Of a stretch of 40,967 nt of DNA, positions 24,705-33,308 are shown one piece after another (the stretch's first letter is position 1; each line of letters starts with the position of its first letter). The stretch spans positions 1-40,967 of the forward strand of contig MUIB01000139.1 in the NCBI GenBank assembly GCA_002084135.1, read 5' to 3'. The notes beneath the pieces were generated by a model that saw only the letters and a list, made by a program, of their open reading frames with translations, did not search any database and was not told where the DNA came from. Origin of the DNA: Spirochaeta sp. LUC14_002_19_P3 (lineage in GTDB: Bacteria; Spirochaetota; Spirochaetia; DSM-2461). A program made the position numbers and the translations under genes.

Positions 24705-26873
24705 CTACTCCCCAATCCACACAGCCTTAAGCACTGTATAGCTTGGATCGTCCTTGATTAGAATTATGTTCCCAAAATGAAAAACGCCAGGGTTTTTATA
24801 TGCTCCATTCGCATAATAATAGAACACTTTTGTCCACTCCCTGCCATTGAAGGAGTGCCAGACATCCTTAAAGTTTGTAATGTTGTTTTTGCCGCCAATA
24901 AGCCAGAGCCTGTCCTGGTAGACAAAGAAGCTATGGCCCATACGGGAACCCCATTTTTTCCCCACTGTGGGTTCCCTCAGCCAGCTTATCCCATCGCTGG
25001 ACGACCAGACATCGTCCAGCATGACACCAGTGCTATCCTTTCCTCCCGACACCCATATCCTGTCCTTGTAAACGACGGCGGCGGCCCGGCTGCGGGCGGG
25101 CCATGGGGCGTTGGCTATGTTCTCCCAGTTGCGTCCATCCTCTGAAACCCAGACATCATTCAGGGCCGCACCGTCTTCATTTTCGCCGCCGAACAGATAA
25201 ATCTTGTTGTTGTGAAATACGCCAGACGCATAAATGCGGGGCTCCCACCTATTGTGATACCATCCGGGATTATCGGCGAGTGACTTCAGGTCTGGAGCCC
25301 CATATCTATCCCTCTTCTCGGCGGGGGCTTTGTAGCCGGCGGCGTCTATTAGAATCGGGTAAACAGCTACAAAAAGTCTTGAACTTTTAGCAAAACTGTA
25401 ACTGTTATTGGTATAGCTGTTATTGAGTATTCCACCCATCAGATAAAAATTACCGCTACGGTCGGTTACGAGGGTGTACTTTGTATAAGTTAAATCAGTT
25501 GCCCACGTAACACTGCTCCCAATAGCATTGGTGGTGCTTCTAGTCTTATGGGTGATTGGTTTGGAAGCATATAAACCGCCTTGAAAAAACAGGCTTAAGC
25601 CATTGTTGAAGGATTTTGGATACAGGAAGCCATAATAGCTTACCCCATTATATAGAGTACCATCCTCTGTTAGTGGATCATCTATCGGGCTAATATAGGG
25701 TATGGCTTCAGCATCAACCTCAGCAGTAAATACCGTCCTATAATAAGCATTGCTTGCCTGGGTAACGAATTCCCCCAATCCATATACAGTGAACTTCAAC
25801 GGTTCCGATACACCAGCGCCAAACTGGTTTGAAGCTACTCCATAAAACTGGTAATTTCTTGATGCGGGCACAACATTTTCCACTGTGTCGTCTATTTTAA
25901 TGGGCTTCCAGCCTTTTTCCACCCATTTCTCTGCCAGGCCCCAGTCCGCTTCTTCCGGCGGCGAAAGGTTGAGCCCGTAATAATAGTTGGCATCGTCGGC
26001 AGAGGCAAGCGGGTAGCCGCCGGGTGCACCGCCGTTTGCAAAGCGGAAAGAGCTTTCCCCCATGGTTTCCACCGTTGGAAGGGTGGGCCAGCTCGGCACG
26101 CCGCCAAAGGTTAAGGAATTGAGTTTAAGGCGAACTGAGCCGCCGTTGTTGGAGGCCACAGCGTAAATATCGTACTTGCCAGGGTCCATGTTATAGGCCT
26201 TATTGAATTGAATCGGCTTCCAGCCTCCATTTACCCAATCCAGCAGAGCATCTTTATTTTCTTCGGGGATAAGAGGGGCTGTTTCCTCATCGTTTTCATC
26301 CAGGGTGTATGCGGCGAAGTAGTAACGGTAATCGGGCTCCGGATCTGCCGGAGTAACATCGCCTGTATTGGGGTCTTTGGCGTTTACTGCCGTACCCTTG
26401 CCTATGACATGCGCCACTCCGTTGGAGGTATTTGTATCCAGCACGGGAGTATCCGTCCATAGTGTGGGAGCAACGGGAACACCCACCACAACCTCAATTC
26501 TATTGCTGAGCACCTTGTACTCACCGCTAAGGGCCAGCCCTGCAACCGAGTAGTTTCCGCCAGTGGACAGGTTGTAAACCGGCTGCTGGGGATTCTCTAT
26601 TTTGAGCCAGCCGGATGCCTCCCAACTTGTGTTATCGGCGGGTAGTGCCGCGGTCGATTCGGCGTAATAATACGTTATGTTGGCCTCGCTGTCTACCGCG
26701 CCTTCGGTAAGGGAAAACTGCCCCTTTGCCGTGGATGCCACTGCGGGCTGCATGTTCCACACCGGGGGGGAAGCATCCGGCGTGGGATTGGTATTATCTG
26801 TATCTACATTGGTAAGGGTGCAAGCTATTAAAACATACAAAATACCTATGAGTAAAAATATCCATTTTTTCAT
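24705..26873 (-). CDS. Repeat lipoprotein with Kelch/Asp-box C-terminus (second gene of operon)
   Basis: 722 residues from the ATG at 26873 (GAGGAG eight bases upstream; the track start is a GTG three codons earlier). Signal peptide MKKWIFLLIGIL... with lipobox VLIAC. Three copies of the YYYA / YAVASN domain follow (about 38-355), with signatures ITYYYA, YRYYFA, ANYYYG and YDIYAVASNN, FYGVASNQ. The C-terminal part has at least four Kelch-like blades (NNKIYLFGGENEDG, KDRIWVSGGKDSTG, QDRLWLIGGKNN), each alternating with an Asp-box (SEDGRNW, SSDGISW). Same architecture as the following gene, so the pair arose by duplication followed by strong divergence. Confidence 0.8.
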   Translation of the reverse strand: MKKWIFLLIGILYVLIACTLTNVDTDNTNPTPDASPPVWNMQPAVASTAKGQFSLTEGAVDSEANITYYYAESTAALPADNTSWEASGWLKIENPQQPVYNLSTGGNYSVAGLALSGEYKVLSNRIEVVVGVPVAPTLWTDTPVLDTNTSNGVAHVIGKGTAVNAKDPNTGDVTPADPEPDYRYYFAAYTLDENDEETAPLIPEENKDALLDWVNGGWKPIQFNKAYNMDPGKYDIYAVASNNGGSVRLKLNSLTFGGVPSWPTLPTVETMGESSFRFANGGAPGGYPLASADDANYYYGLNLSPPEEADWGLAEKWVEKGWKPIKIDDTVENVVPASRNYQFYGVASNQFGAGVSEPLKFTVYGLGEFVTQASNAYYRTVFTAEVDAEAIPYISPIDDPLTEDGTLYNGVSYYGFLYPKSFNNGLSLFFQGGLYASKPITHKTRSTTNAIGSSVTWATDLTYTKYTLVTDRSGNFYLMGGILNNSYTNNSYSFAKSSRLFVAVYPILIDAAGYKAPAEKRDRYGAPDLKSLADNPGWYHNRWEPRIYASGVFHNNKIYLFGGENEDGAALNDVWVSEDGRNWENIANAPWPARSRAAAVVYKDRIWVSGGKDSTGVMLDDVWSSSDGISWLREPTVGKKWGSRMGHSFFVYQDRLWLIGGKNNITNFKDVWHSFNGREWTKVFYYYANGAYKNPGVFHFGNIILIKDDPSYTVLKAVWIGE

Positions 26874-26902
26874 TTTATGCACTCCTCTACTTTTACCTGA
26901 AA

Positions 26903-29500
26903 CTACTGTACGGTAAAGCTTATTTTTTCTGAATGAAAATAGTTTTCTGCCTTTGCCACAACTAAAAGATGGTAGTCGCCAGCCGCTACAACTTCTGGTA
27001 CATTGAATTCAGCAACAGATGCTTCATAGGAATTCCAATACAGTTCATCCATATATACGGGATTTCCCAAAACTGAAATGTAATCGTCCTCTCCAAAAAC
27101 CTTCAAGTTAGTATTGTCTAATACATCTTTGTGATAATACACATAGGCTATTTGAGTTTCATTTAGATCTGTGTTGGTTTCAGCGGCAACCGTTATAGTA
27201 AACTGACCGGGCGTGCTGGTATCAATGGTTGGAGCCTTAACAAGGTTACCCTTGGTACCTAAGGGTATCGTTATCGTAATATTCCTTATAACCGTATCCT
27301 CGCTATTCGTGGCTACAGCAATAAAGTCGTATTCATCCGGAAAAACACCAACGTCGGTGTCCGGATCAACTTTTGTGTAGCCGTTATTCGTCCAGTCTGT
27401 ATCGCTCCAGGTTTTCTGCCATGCTGGAGTAGCAACATGAACACCCCTGTAATACGTTACTGTTGGCACGGGAGAACCGCTTACCTGTGCGGGTATAAAG
27501 CGGTAACTGGAGGTATCGGCAATTACCATCGTTTCCACACTGTGTTCCACATCAAAAGAAGGAACGGCAGGGGGGCTTATGGAAAAAACCACCTCGGGAG
27601 TAATAAGCTTGCTATACGTATTTATAGCGGTAGCATAAAAATGATAGTCACCAGTGTCTATGTTCGTTATTTCATTTCCAGCATCGACTTCCGTGGTAAT
27701 GTCGGTAAAAGCACTCCAGTCGCCGTCCGCTTCCGTTGGTGGATCCACGCTGGAGAGGGCATAGTAATACTTACGTGTCACTCCAATTTCATTCGGTAGC
27801 AAAGCTTTGTCCCTTACCCAAAATTTTCCTTTGTTGGCCGTTGTATCTGTTAAATCCGCAGACACTTTGGGCGTACTGTTCCACGTTAGAGTGGACTGCA
27901 CCTGAAATGTTCCCCCGTTCGATACAGCATTCCCCCCGTTGTTGGATGCCAAACCGTAGAAAACGTAATTGCCGGCTTTCAGATAGAGAGGCACATCCGG
28001 ATTGATTTTTACCAGCACCTTGCTGGCATCCCAATCGTCATTCGGCCCCAGAGCTGCCTGGCCTTCCGCGCCGTAGTAATACTTGTCTACTGGAGCTGGC
28101 GTACCGGAGAGAACTCCTCTGGTAAACACAACCTTGTTCGGTTCATCGCTGGTTGCCATGGGATCGGTGGTCCATACCGGCATGGTTGGAGCCGTTACAG
28201 CAAAATTTTTTCTTGTCGATGCCATGCTACCGGCATTATTCCGTGCGACAGCGTAAAGCCAGTAATTGCCTGCTCCCACCTTTATGGGAACACCTTCTTC
28301 TACTTTATTGGTAATATCTGTATAACCGGTCCATGTGCCTCCTGCATCGGCTGGTGGAGTGGTGTTTTCCAGTGCGTAATAATACTTTATGGAAGGTTCG
28401 GGCTGGCCCGTTCCGGTTACGGTGCTTACGGAAAATTCTCCCGCAACTGTGTCATCCACGTTCGGCGTGGGAGGAACGTCCAGAGAAGCAGGGTTCACAC
28501 GGAAGACCGCTTCGGTGCTTGCGACAGTACCATAAGTGTTATTTGCAACTGCGTAAAGAATATAATCTCCCGCGGATGTTACAATAGCCTCTTCTGCGTT
28601 AACTTTTGTGTTGGCAATAAGGATAAATCCGGCATCCGTCCAAGTCGTATCCAAGGAAATATCAATATTCGTATCGTCAAGCGCAGGTGGGGTAGTGCTG
28701 CTTGCGGCATAATAATACTTTACGGAAGGCGTGGGGCCTCCGCGGACAGTGCCGGGTACAACCGTAAACTGACCATTCAGGCTCGTATCAGCACTGGGAG
28801 CATCCTGCCATTGCGGCGTGCCTTTAACGGTAAAGGTTACCTTGGCGGACTTTTCCTTAATCAAACGAACATAGGCCAGGCCGTAGAGATCGTATTCACC
28901 CACAACGTCCTCAACTTTTTTGCCGGGAATCGCTATTTTGAACGCGCTCCAGTCGCCGTAGGCATCGGGGGCTTCCGTACCGGACCGGGCATAATAATAT
29001 TGCACCTGGGGAGTGGGTTTCCCCTCGATTGTTCCGTACGAATTTATGGTAAATTGATTTTCAACAGAAACATCAATTCCGGGAGATATCGTCCACTTCA
29101 ACGGCGAAGTAACAGAAAATACAATAATTTTTGAACGCGCGTAATTGTCATTGGCATCGGCGGCAACAGCGTAAAGCTGATAGTCGCCTGCCCCCGCACT
29201 GTAAGTGCCGGAATCATCCAGGCGTGTCCAATTTGTCCATTCACTATCGGCGTTTTTTCGCGCCTCAGGTGCTTTAATGCCTACAGTGCTGTAATAATAT
29301 AGCACCAGTATAGCATCGCCACCTGGAAATCCAGCTTGCAGGCGAAACTCATTCTGCATGCCAGTAACTACCGGCAGCGTGCCATCCTCCCAGTTCGGTA
29401 GAACATTTTCTCTAGGCACGGAGACAGCAAGGTGACATCCGGTGAGCAGAAGACTTCCGGCGTACAAACTCAAAACAGCAATGAATAATATATGCTTCAT
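26903..29500 (-). CDS. Lipoprotein made of eight YYYA/YAVASN repeats (first gene of operon)
   Basis: 865 residues from the ATG at 29500 (MKHILFIAVL, AAGGA seven bases upstream; the track runs on to 29623). Lipobox LLTGC. The mature protein is essentially eight tandem domains of 90-115 residues and nothing else, with no propeller. Per repeat: a W at the start, (G/N)xFTV, G-x-P-x-P-x-V-x-YYYA, a P-P pair, a Trp about 10 residues later, then AGxYxLYAVAxN and a closing FxV strand. The eighth copy is the most degenerate. The strand pattern suggests an Ig-like or fibronectin-like beta-sandwich, but I do not recognise a named family. 29 bp separate it from the second gene. Confidence 0.8.
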   Translation of the reverse strand: MKHILFIAVLSLYAGSLLLTGCHLAVSVPRENVLPNWEDGTLPVVTGMQNEFRLQAGFPGGDAILVLYYYSTVGIKAPEARKNADSEWTNWTRLDDSGTYSAGAGDYQLYAVAADANDNYARSKIIVFSVTSPLKWTISPGIDVSVENQFTINSYGTIEGKPTPQVQYYYARSGTEAPDAYGDWSAFKIAIPGKKVEDVVGEYDLYGLAYVRLIKEKSAKVTFTVKGTPQWQDAPSADTSLNGQFTVVPGTVRGGPTPSVKYYYAASSTTPPALDDTNIDISLDTTWTDAGFILIANTKVNAEEAIVTSAGDYILYAVANNTYGTVASTEAVFRVNPASLDVPPTPNVDDTVAGEFSVSTVTGTGQPEPSIKYYYALENTTPPADAGGTWTGYTDITNKVEEGVPIKVGAGNYWLYAVARNNAGSMASTRKNFAVTAPTMPVWTTDPMATSDEPNKVVFTRGVLSGTPAPVDKYYYGAEGQAALGPNDDWDASKVLVKINPDVPLYLKAGNYVFYGLASNNGGNAVSNGGTFQVQSTLTWNSTPKVSADLTDTTANKGKFWVRDKALLPNEIGVTRKYYYALSSVDPPTEADGDWSAFTDITTEVDAGNEITNIDTGDYHFYATAINTYSKLITPEVVFSISPPAVPSFDVEHSVETMVIADTSSYRFIPAQVSGSPVPTVTYYRGVHVATPAWQKTWSDTDWTNNGYTKVDPDTDVGVFPDEYDFIAVATNSEDTVIRNITITIPLGTKGNLVKAPTIDTSTPGQFTITVAAETNTDLNETQIAYVYYHKDVLDNTNLKVFGEDDYISVLGNPVYMDELYWNSYEASVAEFNVPEVVAAGDYHLLVVAKAENYFHSEKISFTVQ

Positions 29501-29563
29501 GTCTATTTCCTTATAGATGCTTACAGCGGCTCCATAAAGTATAAATTTTTTTTGTGTTTTCAT

Positions 29564-29588
29564 CAAAATCGCATAATTTGCGGTTTTG
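29564..29588 (-). promoter_or_regulatory. Leader hairpin, 10-bp stem
   Basis: Minus strand CAAAACCGCA-AATTA-TGCGATTTTG: nine of ten positions pair, one C/A mismatch. It lies directly after the interleaved repeats and about 65 nt before the lipoprotein start. It is not followed by a U-run, so it is not a plain terminator. Confidence 0.5.
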
Positions 29589-29589
29589 T

Positions 29590-29637
29590 AAATCATTGCT
29601 GTGTAGAAGTAAATGATTTGCACTCTTCCTACACAGC
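29590..29637 (-). promoter_or_regulatory. Two interleaved inverted repeats in the leader
   Basis: In plus-strand coordinates: arm A aaatcatt (29590-29597), arm B gctgtgtagaag (29598-29609), arm A' aatgattt (29612-29619), arm B' cttcctacacagc (29625-29637). A pairs with A' (8 bp), B with B' (9 bp plus AAG across a one-base bulge). The order A-B-A'-B' means the two stems are either mutually exclusive or form a pseudoknot. Confidence 0.6.
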
Positions 29638-29795
29638 ACCAGCTTATTTAAGGCTTTTCCAGTCTCCATATTTAAACAATACTATATTTTCGGTGTAAGT
29701 GCTAGAAAAAAATATAATTTTTTGTAATTTCGCCTTTTAGAATCAAATAATCCCGGCTGATTTGTCTTCATTTTCTTGTCCTTGCATGATAGAGA

Positions 29796-29824
29796 ATTCT
29801 AATAGCCAAAAAAATTTTTGACAA
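29796..29824 (-). promoter_or_regulatory. sigma70-type promoter of the lipoprotein operon
   Basis: Minus strand TTGTCA (29819-29824), 17-bp spacer, TAGAAT (29796-29801); five of six matches in each box. Confidence 0.6.
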
Positions 29825-29851
29825 GTAGCCAGGGTTTGAGAGATACTACCA

Positions 29852-30295
29852 TTACTTTCCTTCCAGGCACTTCTCCAGCGCATGCCAGGCCAGCGCGGCG
29901 CATTTTACCCGCAAAGGGAACTTTACCACCCCGCCGAGAGCGGCCAAATCCCCAAAGGCGTCAAGGCGTTCCGGCGGTGCTTCGCCGCGGAGAACGGCAA
30001 TGAATTCCGCAATGAATTGCCGCGCTTCGGCGGGAGTTTTGCCCGGCAGGCGTTCGCTCAGCAGGGATGCGGATGCCGTGCTTATGGCACAGCCATGCCC
30101 GTCGTGGCGGGCATCGCGGATAGTTCCGTCCGGGTTGAAAATAACTTCGATTTTAATGGAATCGCCGCAAGAGGGATTTTCGTGGAGGGTGCTGTCGTCA
30201 AGGTGGGACAAATCCGTGCGGTTGCGGGGATGCTTGTAATGATCGAGGATAATCTCCATGTAGAGGTTATCGAGGGCGGGGGTGGCGTGGTTCAT
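29852..30295 (-). CDS. sufU: SufU, iron-sulfur cluster assembly / sulfur-acceptor protein
   Basis: Zinc-containing sulfur acceptor that takes persulfide sulfur from SufS for the SufBCD scaffold. 147 residues. The IscU-like ligands are C43 and D45 (NPSCGD), C69 (GHGCAIS) and C132 (RVKCAAL); the insertion of about 20 residues between the second and third Cys relative to IscU is the mark of the SufU type. The start ATG overlaps the sufS stop by 4 bp (ATGA). It is the last gene of the suf cluster. Confidence 0.93.
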   Translation of the reverse strand: MNHATPALDNLYMEIILDHYKHPRNRTDLSHLDDSTLHENPSCGDSIKIEVIFNPDGTIRDARHDGHGCAISTASASLLSERLPGKTPAEARQFIAEFIAVLRGEAPPERLDAFGDLAALGGVVKFPLRVKCAALAWHALEKCLEGK

Positions 30296-31527
30296 TTGAA
30301 ATACTCCTTTGCTTTGAGAATAGCATCAATTAGGCGATTTATGTCGCTTAGGGTGTTGTAAGGGGCCAGGGAGGCGCGGGCGGTGGAGGGAATCCCCATG
30401 CACCGCATGGCTGGCTGGGCGCAGTGGTGCCCTGAACGGATGGCGATGCCCTGGGTGTCGAGGAACTGCGCGGCATCATGGCTGTGGACACCTTCAATGT
30501 TAAAGGAAAAAACGCCGCGGCGGCGCTTTGGCTGGGAGGGGCCGTAGAGAGTTATGCCGCTCAGGGAGCTCAGGCGCTGAAAGGCATGGTTTTCCAACTC
30601 TTTTGCCCTGGTTTCCAGGCGCTCCATGCCGGTTTCGGCTATCCAGCCCAGGGCGGCAGCGAGTCCCACTGCGGCGGCGGGATTGGGGGTGCCTGCCTCG
30701 AATTTATAGGGTAGTTCGTTCCAGGTGGAGCGTTCCAGCTTTACGGAGGAAATCATTTCGCCGCCACTCTGCCAGGGGGGCATGCGCTCCAGCCACTTTT
30801 CCCTGCCCCACAGTACCCCGCAGCCCAGCGGGCCATAAATTTTATGAGCGCTGAAGGCAAGAAAATCCGCCCCGCTGGACATAGCCTCCTCCGGCAGATG
30901 CTGCACCGACTGTGCCGCATCCAGCACCAACGGAATATCCCGCTTTTTACACCACTTGGAAACCTCCCTTACCGGATTCACGGTTCCGAAGGCATTGGAA
31001 ACATGGACAAGCGAAACAATTTTCACTCTCTCGCTTCGCCCATCGCGTTCAAGAGTGTCCAAAAAATCCAGGTTGAGAGTGCTATCTTCCAGCACTGGAA
31101 TAAGAACCAGCTCCGCCCCTTTGCGGGCGGCCGCCTGCTGCCAGGGCACGAAGTTGGAATGATGCTCCAGAGTGCTGACAAGAATTATATCCCCTTCTTC
31201 TACAAGAAGTTCGCTAAGCGACCAGGCCAGAAGATTCAGGGCTTCGGTGGTTCCGCGGGTAAATATTACCTCGCGGGGTGTTTCGGCCCGCAGCCAGCGC
31301 TGAACGGTACTCCGTGCATCCTCAAAGGCTGCTGTGGAACGCTCGGCCAGGGAATAAAGGGCACGGTGAACGTTAGCATTGCTGTTCCGGTAGTAATTAT
31401 CCATCGCCGTGAGTACCTGTAGCGGCTTTTGAGTGCTGGCCGCGTTGTCCAGATAGGCCAGATTGGGATAATTCATGAGCAGGGGAAACTGCTCCCTGAT
31501 GCTGTCGTCAATGGGTGCTGTATTCAT
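30292..31527 (-). CDS. sufS: Cysteine desulfurase SufS (group II)
   Basis: PLP enzyme that removes sulfur from cysteine, forming alanine and an enzyme persulfide. 411 residues. N-terminal YLDNAASTQKP, EHHSNFVPW, the PLP lysine K229 in SAHKIYGP, and the catalytic Cys C369 in the short RSGHHCAQP loop typical of group II (SufS) enzymes. AAGGA lies nine bases before the ATG at 31527. No convincing promoter is visible between it and the restriction cassette upstream (31528-31677), so it may depend on read-through from sufC across the cassette. Confidence 0.95.
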   Translation of the reverse strand: MNTAPIDDSIREQFPLLMNYPNLAYLDNAASTQKPLQVLTAMDNYYRNSNANVHRALYSLAERSTAAFEDARSTVQRWLRAETPREVIFTRGTTEALNLLAWSLSELLVEEGDIILVSTLEHHSNFVPWQQAAARKGAELVLIPVLEDSTLNLDFLDTLERDGRSERVKIVSLVHVSNAFGTVNPVREVSKWCKKRDIPLVLDAAQSVQHLPEEAMSSGADFLAFSAHKIYGPLGCGVLWGREKWLERMPPWQSGGEMISSVKLERSTWNELPYKFEAGTPNPAAAVGLAAALGWIAETGMERLETRAKELENHAFQRLSSLSGITLYGPSQPKRRRGVFSFNIEGVHSHDAAQFLDTQGIAIRSGHHCAQPAMRCMGIPSTARASLAPYNTLSDINRLIDAILKAKEYFK

Positions 31528-31677
31528 AGTGTTATTCCTTCATCTATAGGGATTTCCAATAGTCTGTACTTCCTCAATGGAAACAGAATTTTTTATTTTT
31601 CAGTTCCTTTTATTGCTAATTATTTTTTTAGGAATTTTTATCCTGAATCGTTTAATTTTTTAGCAATGATACGAATT

Positions 31678-32205
31678 TTATCCAATTCTACGTACCAGGC
31701 GTTTAATTTCATCCTTAAAAGTATCTATAGGCAACAGTCCTGATTTATCCTTTGTGAGCTTGTAGGAAGCATTAGCATTTTTTTCCATACTAACCAAATT
31801 TCCAGCTTTTCCGGTTGTAACATCTGCTTTTGACCACACCCCAAACCTTAATGAAGAAGGAGATACTCCAAGGCATAATAATGCATCATAAGTTCTATGG
31901 TATCTTATATGATTAAATTGAAAATGATTATGAATATCTTCTGTCGCAGTTTTTAATTCAAATTTAATATTCATTATTTTTATATCCCATGGGCTTTGTG
32001 TTGCGTCTTGCCCGCTTTTTGTTTTCGGTAACTCATATTTTATTCCCAATTCACTACACAGCAGGATAATAAAGTCTTGACCAACAGAACCAACCTTTGT
32101 ATTTGATATTATCTTTATCTGTCCAAATAAGGCACCATCCCATTTTGAATCATTGTTATAATTAGAGAGAGCTTTTATAAATAAGTCTCTGTATCTTTCA
32201 AGCAT
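31678..32205 (-). CDS. Type II restriction endonuclease (probable PD-(D/E)xK)
   Basis: 175 residues directly downstream of and overlapping the methyltransferase gene by 8 bp, the standard arrangement for a restriction partner. A plausible catalytic core is PWDIKIMNIKFELKTATED: D74, E83 and K85, i.e. D-x8-E-x-K, as in PD-(D/E)xK nucleases. The preceding VGSVGQDFIILLCSELG helix fits the same fold. I cannot assign a recognition sequence. AT-rich composition, unlike the neighbouring suf genes. The function is inferred from position plus this motif. Confidence 0.75.
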   Translation of the reverse strand: MLERYRDLFIKALSNYNNDSKWDGALFGQIKIISNTKVGSVGQDFIILLCSELGIKYELPKTKSGQDATQSPWDIKIMNIKFELKTATEDIHNHFQFNHIRYHRTYDALLCLGVSPSSLRFGVWSKADVTTGKAGNLVSMEKNANASYKLTKDKSGLLPIDTFKDEIKRLVRRIG

Positions 32206-33151
32206 CTACGTATCCCATATTTACCATAGCATTTTCTATATGATACATACTGATATGTCTACAATTATGTGTAGCCAAGTTACTATAATTCCTCCAGTCA
32301 ACGGTATATAAATCTTTTTCCACTTGTTTCTTGTCCTTTTTTATTACTATACCATACCCACATACATATTTAACCTTGTCAAAGGTTTTAACTGGTAATG
32401 GAGGCTCTGTATAAAATGTCCTTTGTAAAAAACAATCGGCTTCGGCTAATCTGCGTTGACCGCACAATCTTTCTTTTCTCATGTCTACCGTAAATAAATC
32501 TATCCATTCCTTGCACGTTTGTCTTTCTTTCTTTCTATTTTCACCCTTCCCCCATACTTGCCATAAGGCATTTACCTTAACATTTTTTCCATTAGGATTT
32601 AAAAAAGTATTATCTGGTAAATATTCTGAATATAGTAGTTTCATCCCTTTCACGCGATGTTTAGGGCTTCCTTTTCCATCGCTCTGAAAAGACATGGGCA
32701 ATATAAACCCCACGTATTCCGAGAATTGGGCAGCTTTGTTTAAAAATGAAAGAGCTAGCCAACCCCTATACCCAAAAGGAGGGTTCCCAATAACAATATA
32801 TTTTTTCTTTTTGATATGATTCCATGATAAAAAGTCTTCTTGAATAATCCCTTCTTTATAGGGAATTATATCAATACCTATTCTTTTGTCTTTAGGGAGT
32901 CTATCATAAAAAGCACACATTCCAGCAGATGGTTCTATAAAATGGAAATCATTAATATTGGTTTTTCCATCTTTTTCTACGATGTTTAGCAAAGATGAAT
33001 ATAAATATGCCGCTATATCAGGGTTTGTATAGAATTGATCTAATCCTGCCTTTTCCACATTAACCCATGATGGAACGTAAGAATTGTTTTTCCATTTGTC
33101 ATTTCTTACCTGTATATATGATTCAGGAAACCAATCAACCCCATTACACAT
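32198..33151 (-). CDS. Type II DNA adenine-N6 methyltransferase
   Basis: 317 residues. SAM-binding motif I is FIEPSAG (71-77), motif II acidic residue in GIDIIP, and the catalytic motif IV is NPPF (123-126), the form found in adenine-N6 methyltransferases. The N-terminal LDQFYTNPDIA is the motif X-like segment. The C-terminal part, rich in Lys and aromatic residues, is the likely target-recognition region. The ATG at 33151 has GGGGAGG four bases upstream and lies inside the end of the small ORF at 33144-33308. It protects host DNA from the nuclease encoded next. Confidence 0.88.
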   Translation of the reverse strand: MCNGVDWFPESYIQVRNDKWKNNSYVPSWVNVEKAGLDQFYTNPDIAAYLYSSLLNIVEKDGKTNINDFHFIEPSAGMCAFYDRLPKDKRIGIDIIPYKEGIIQEDFLSWNHIKKKKYIVIGNPPFGYRGWLALSFLNKAAQFSEYVGFILPMSFQSDGKGSPKHRVKGMKLLYSEYLPDNTFLNPNGKNVKVNALWQVWGKGENRKKERQTCKEWIDLFTVDMRKERLCGQRRLAEADCFLQRTFYTEPPLPVKTFDKVKYVCGYGIVIKKDKKQVEKDLYTVDWRNYSNLATHNCRHISMYHIENAMVNMGYVDA

Positions 33152-33308
33152 AATGCCTCCCCTTCATCCTCTTAATAGTATCAAAGAATGTTTCCTTTTC
33201 ATCGCTATTGTTATACACATAGCTTATTTCTGCAACATATAAACGGCTTTCTCCCAAATGAATTGTGTTTTTTATGCGTTCTTGCAGAATTAGCAGGTCT
33301 TCATTCAT
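33144..33308 (-). CDS. 54-residue ORF overlapping the methyltransferase start (not in ORF track)
   Basis: Found by reading the minus strand upstream of the methyltransferase: ATG at 33306-33308, 54 codons (MNEDLLILQERIKNT ... KRMKGRHYV), stop TAA at 33144-33146. GAGGT lies about 11 nt before the ATG. The methyltransferase ATG (33149-33151) lies inside its last codons in another frame, so the two are probably translationally coupled. The product is charged and helix-prone at its N-terminus, with no recognisable helix-turn-helix, so I do not call it a C-protein. It might be a small regulator, an accessory restriction factor or a remnant. It starts 39 bp after the Rieske stop. Confidence 0.55.
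   Translation of the reverse strand: MNEDLLILQERIKNTIHLGESRLYVAEISYVYNNSDEKETFFDTIKRMKGRHYV

Larger units (their letters stand above)
29501..29851 (-). promoter_or_regulatory. Promoter and long leader of the lipoprotein operon
   Basis: Non-coding stretch between sufU and the lipoprotein operon. A strong promoter at 29796-29824 predicts a transcript start near 29789 and so a leader of about 290 nt before the ATG at 29500. The leader holds three inverted repeats (29564-29588, 29590-29619, 29598-29637), two of them interleaved. A 52-codon frame within it (starting METGK) lacks a ribosome-binding site and is not called. Confidence 0.5.

Noticed and set aside
29512-29670. 52-codon leader frame (METGKALNK...) on the minus strand ahead of the lipoprotein operon
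   Set aside because: No ribosome-binding site, overlaps the inverted repeats, and no pattern of a known leader peptide. Possibly worth revisiting if ribosome data exist.
31528-31677. Separate promoter for sufS
   Set aside because: No pair of boxes with acceptable spacing could be found by eye; an AT-rich stretch alone is not evidence.
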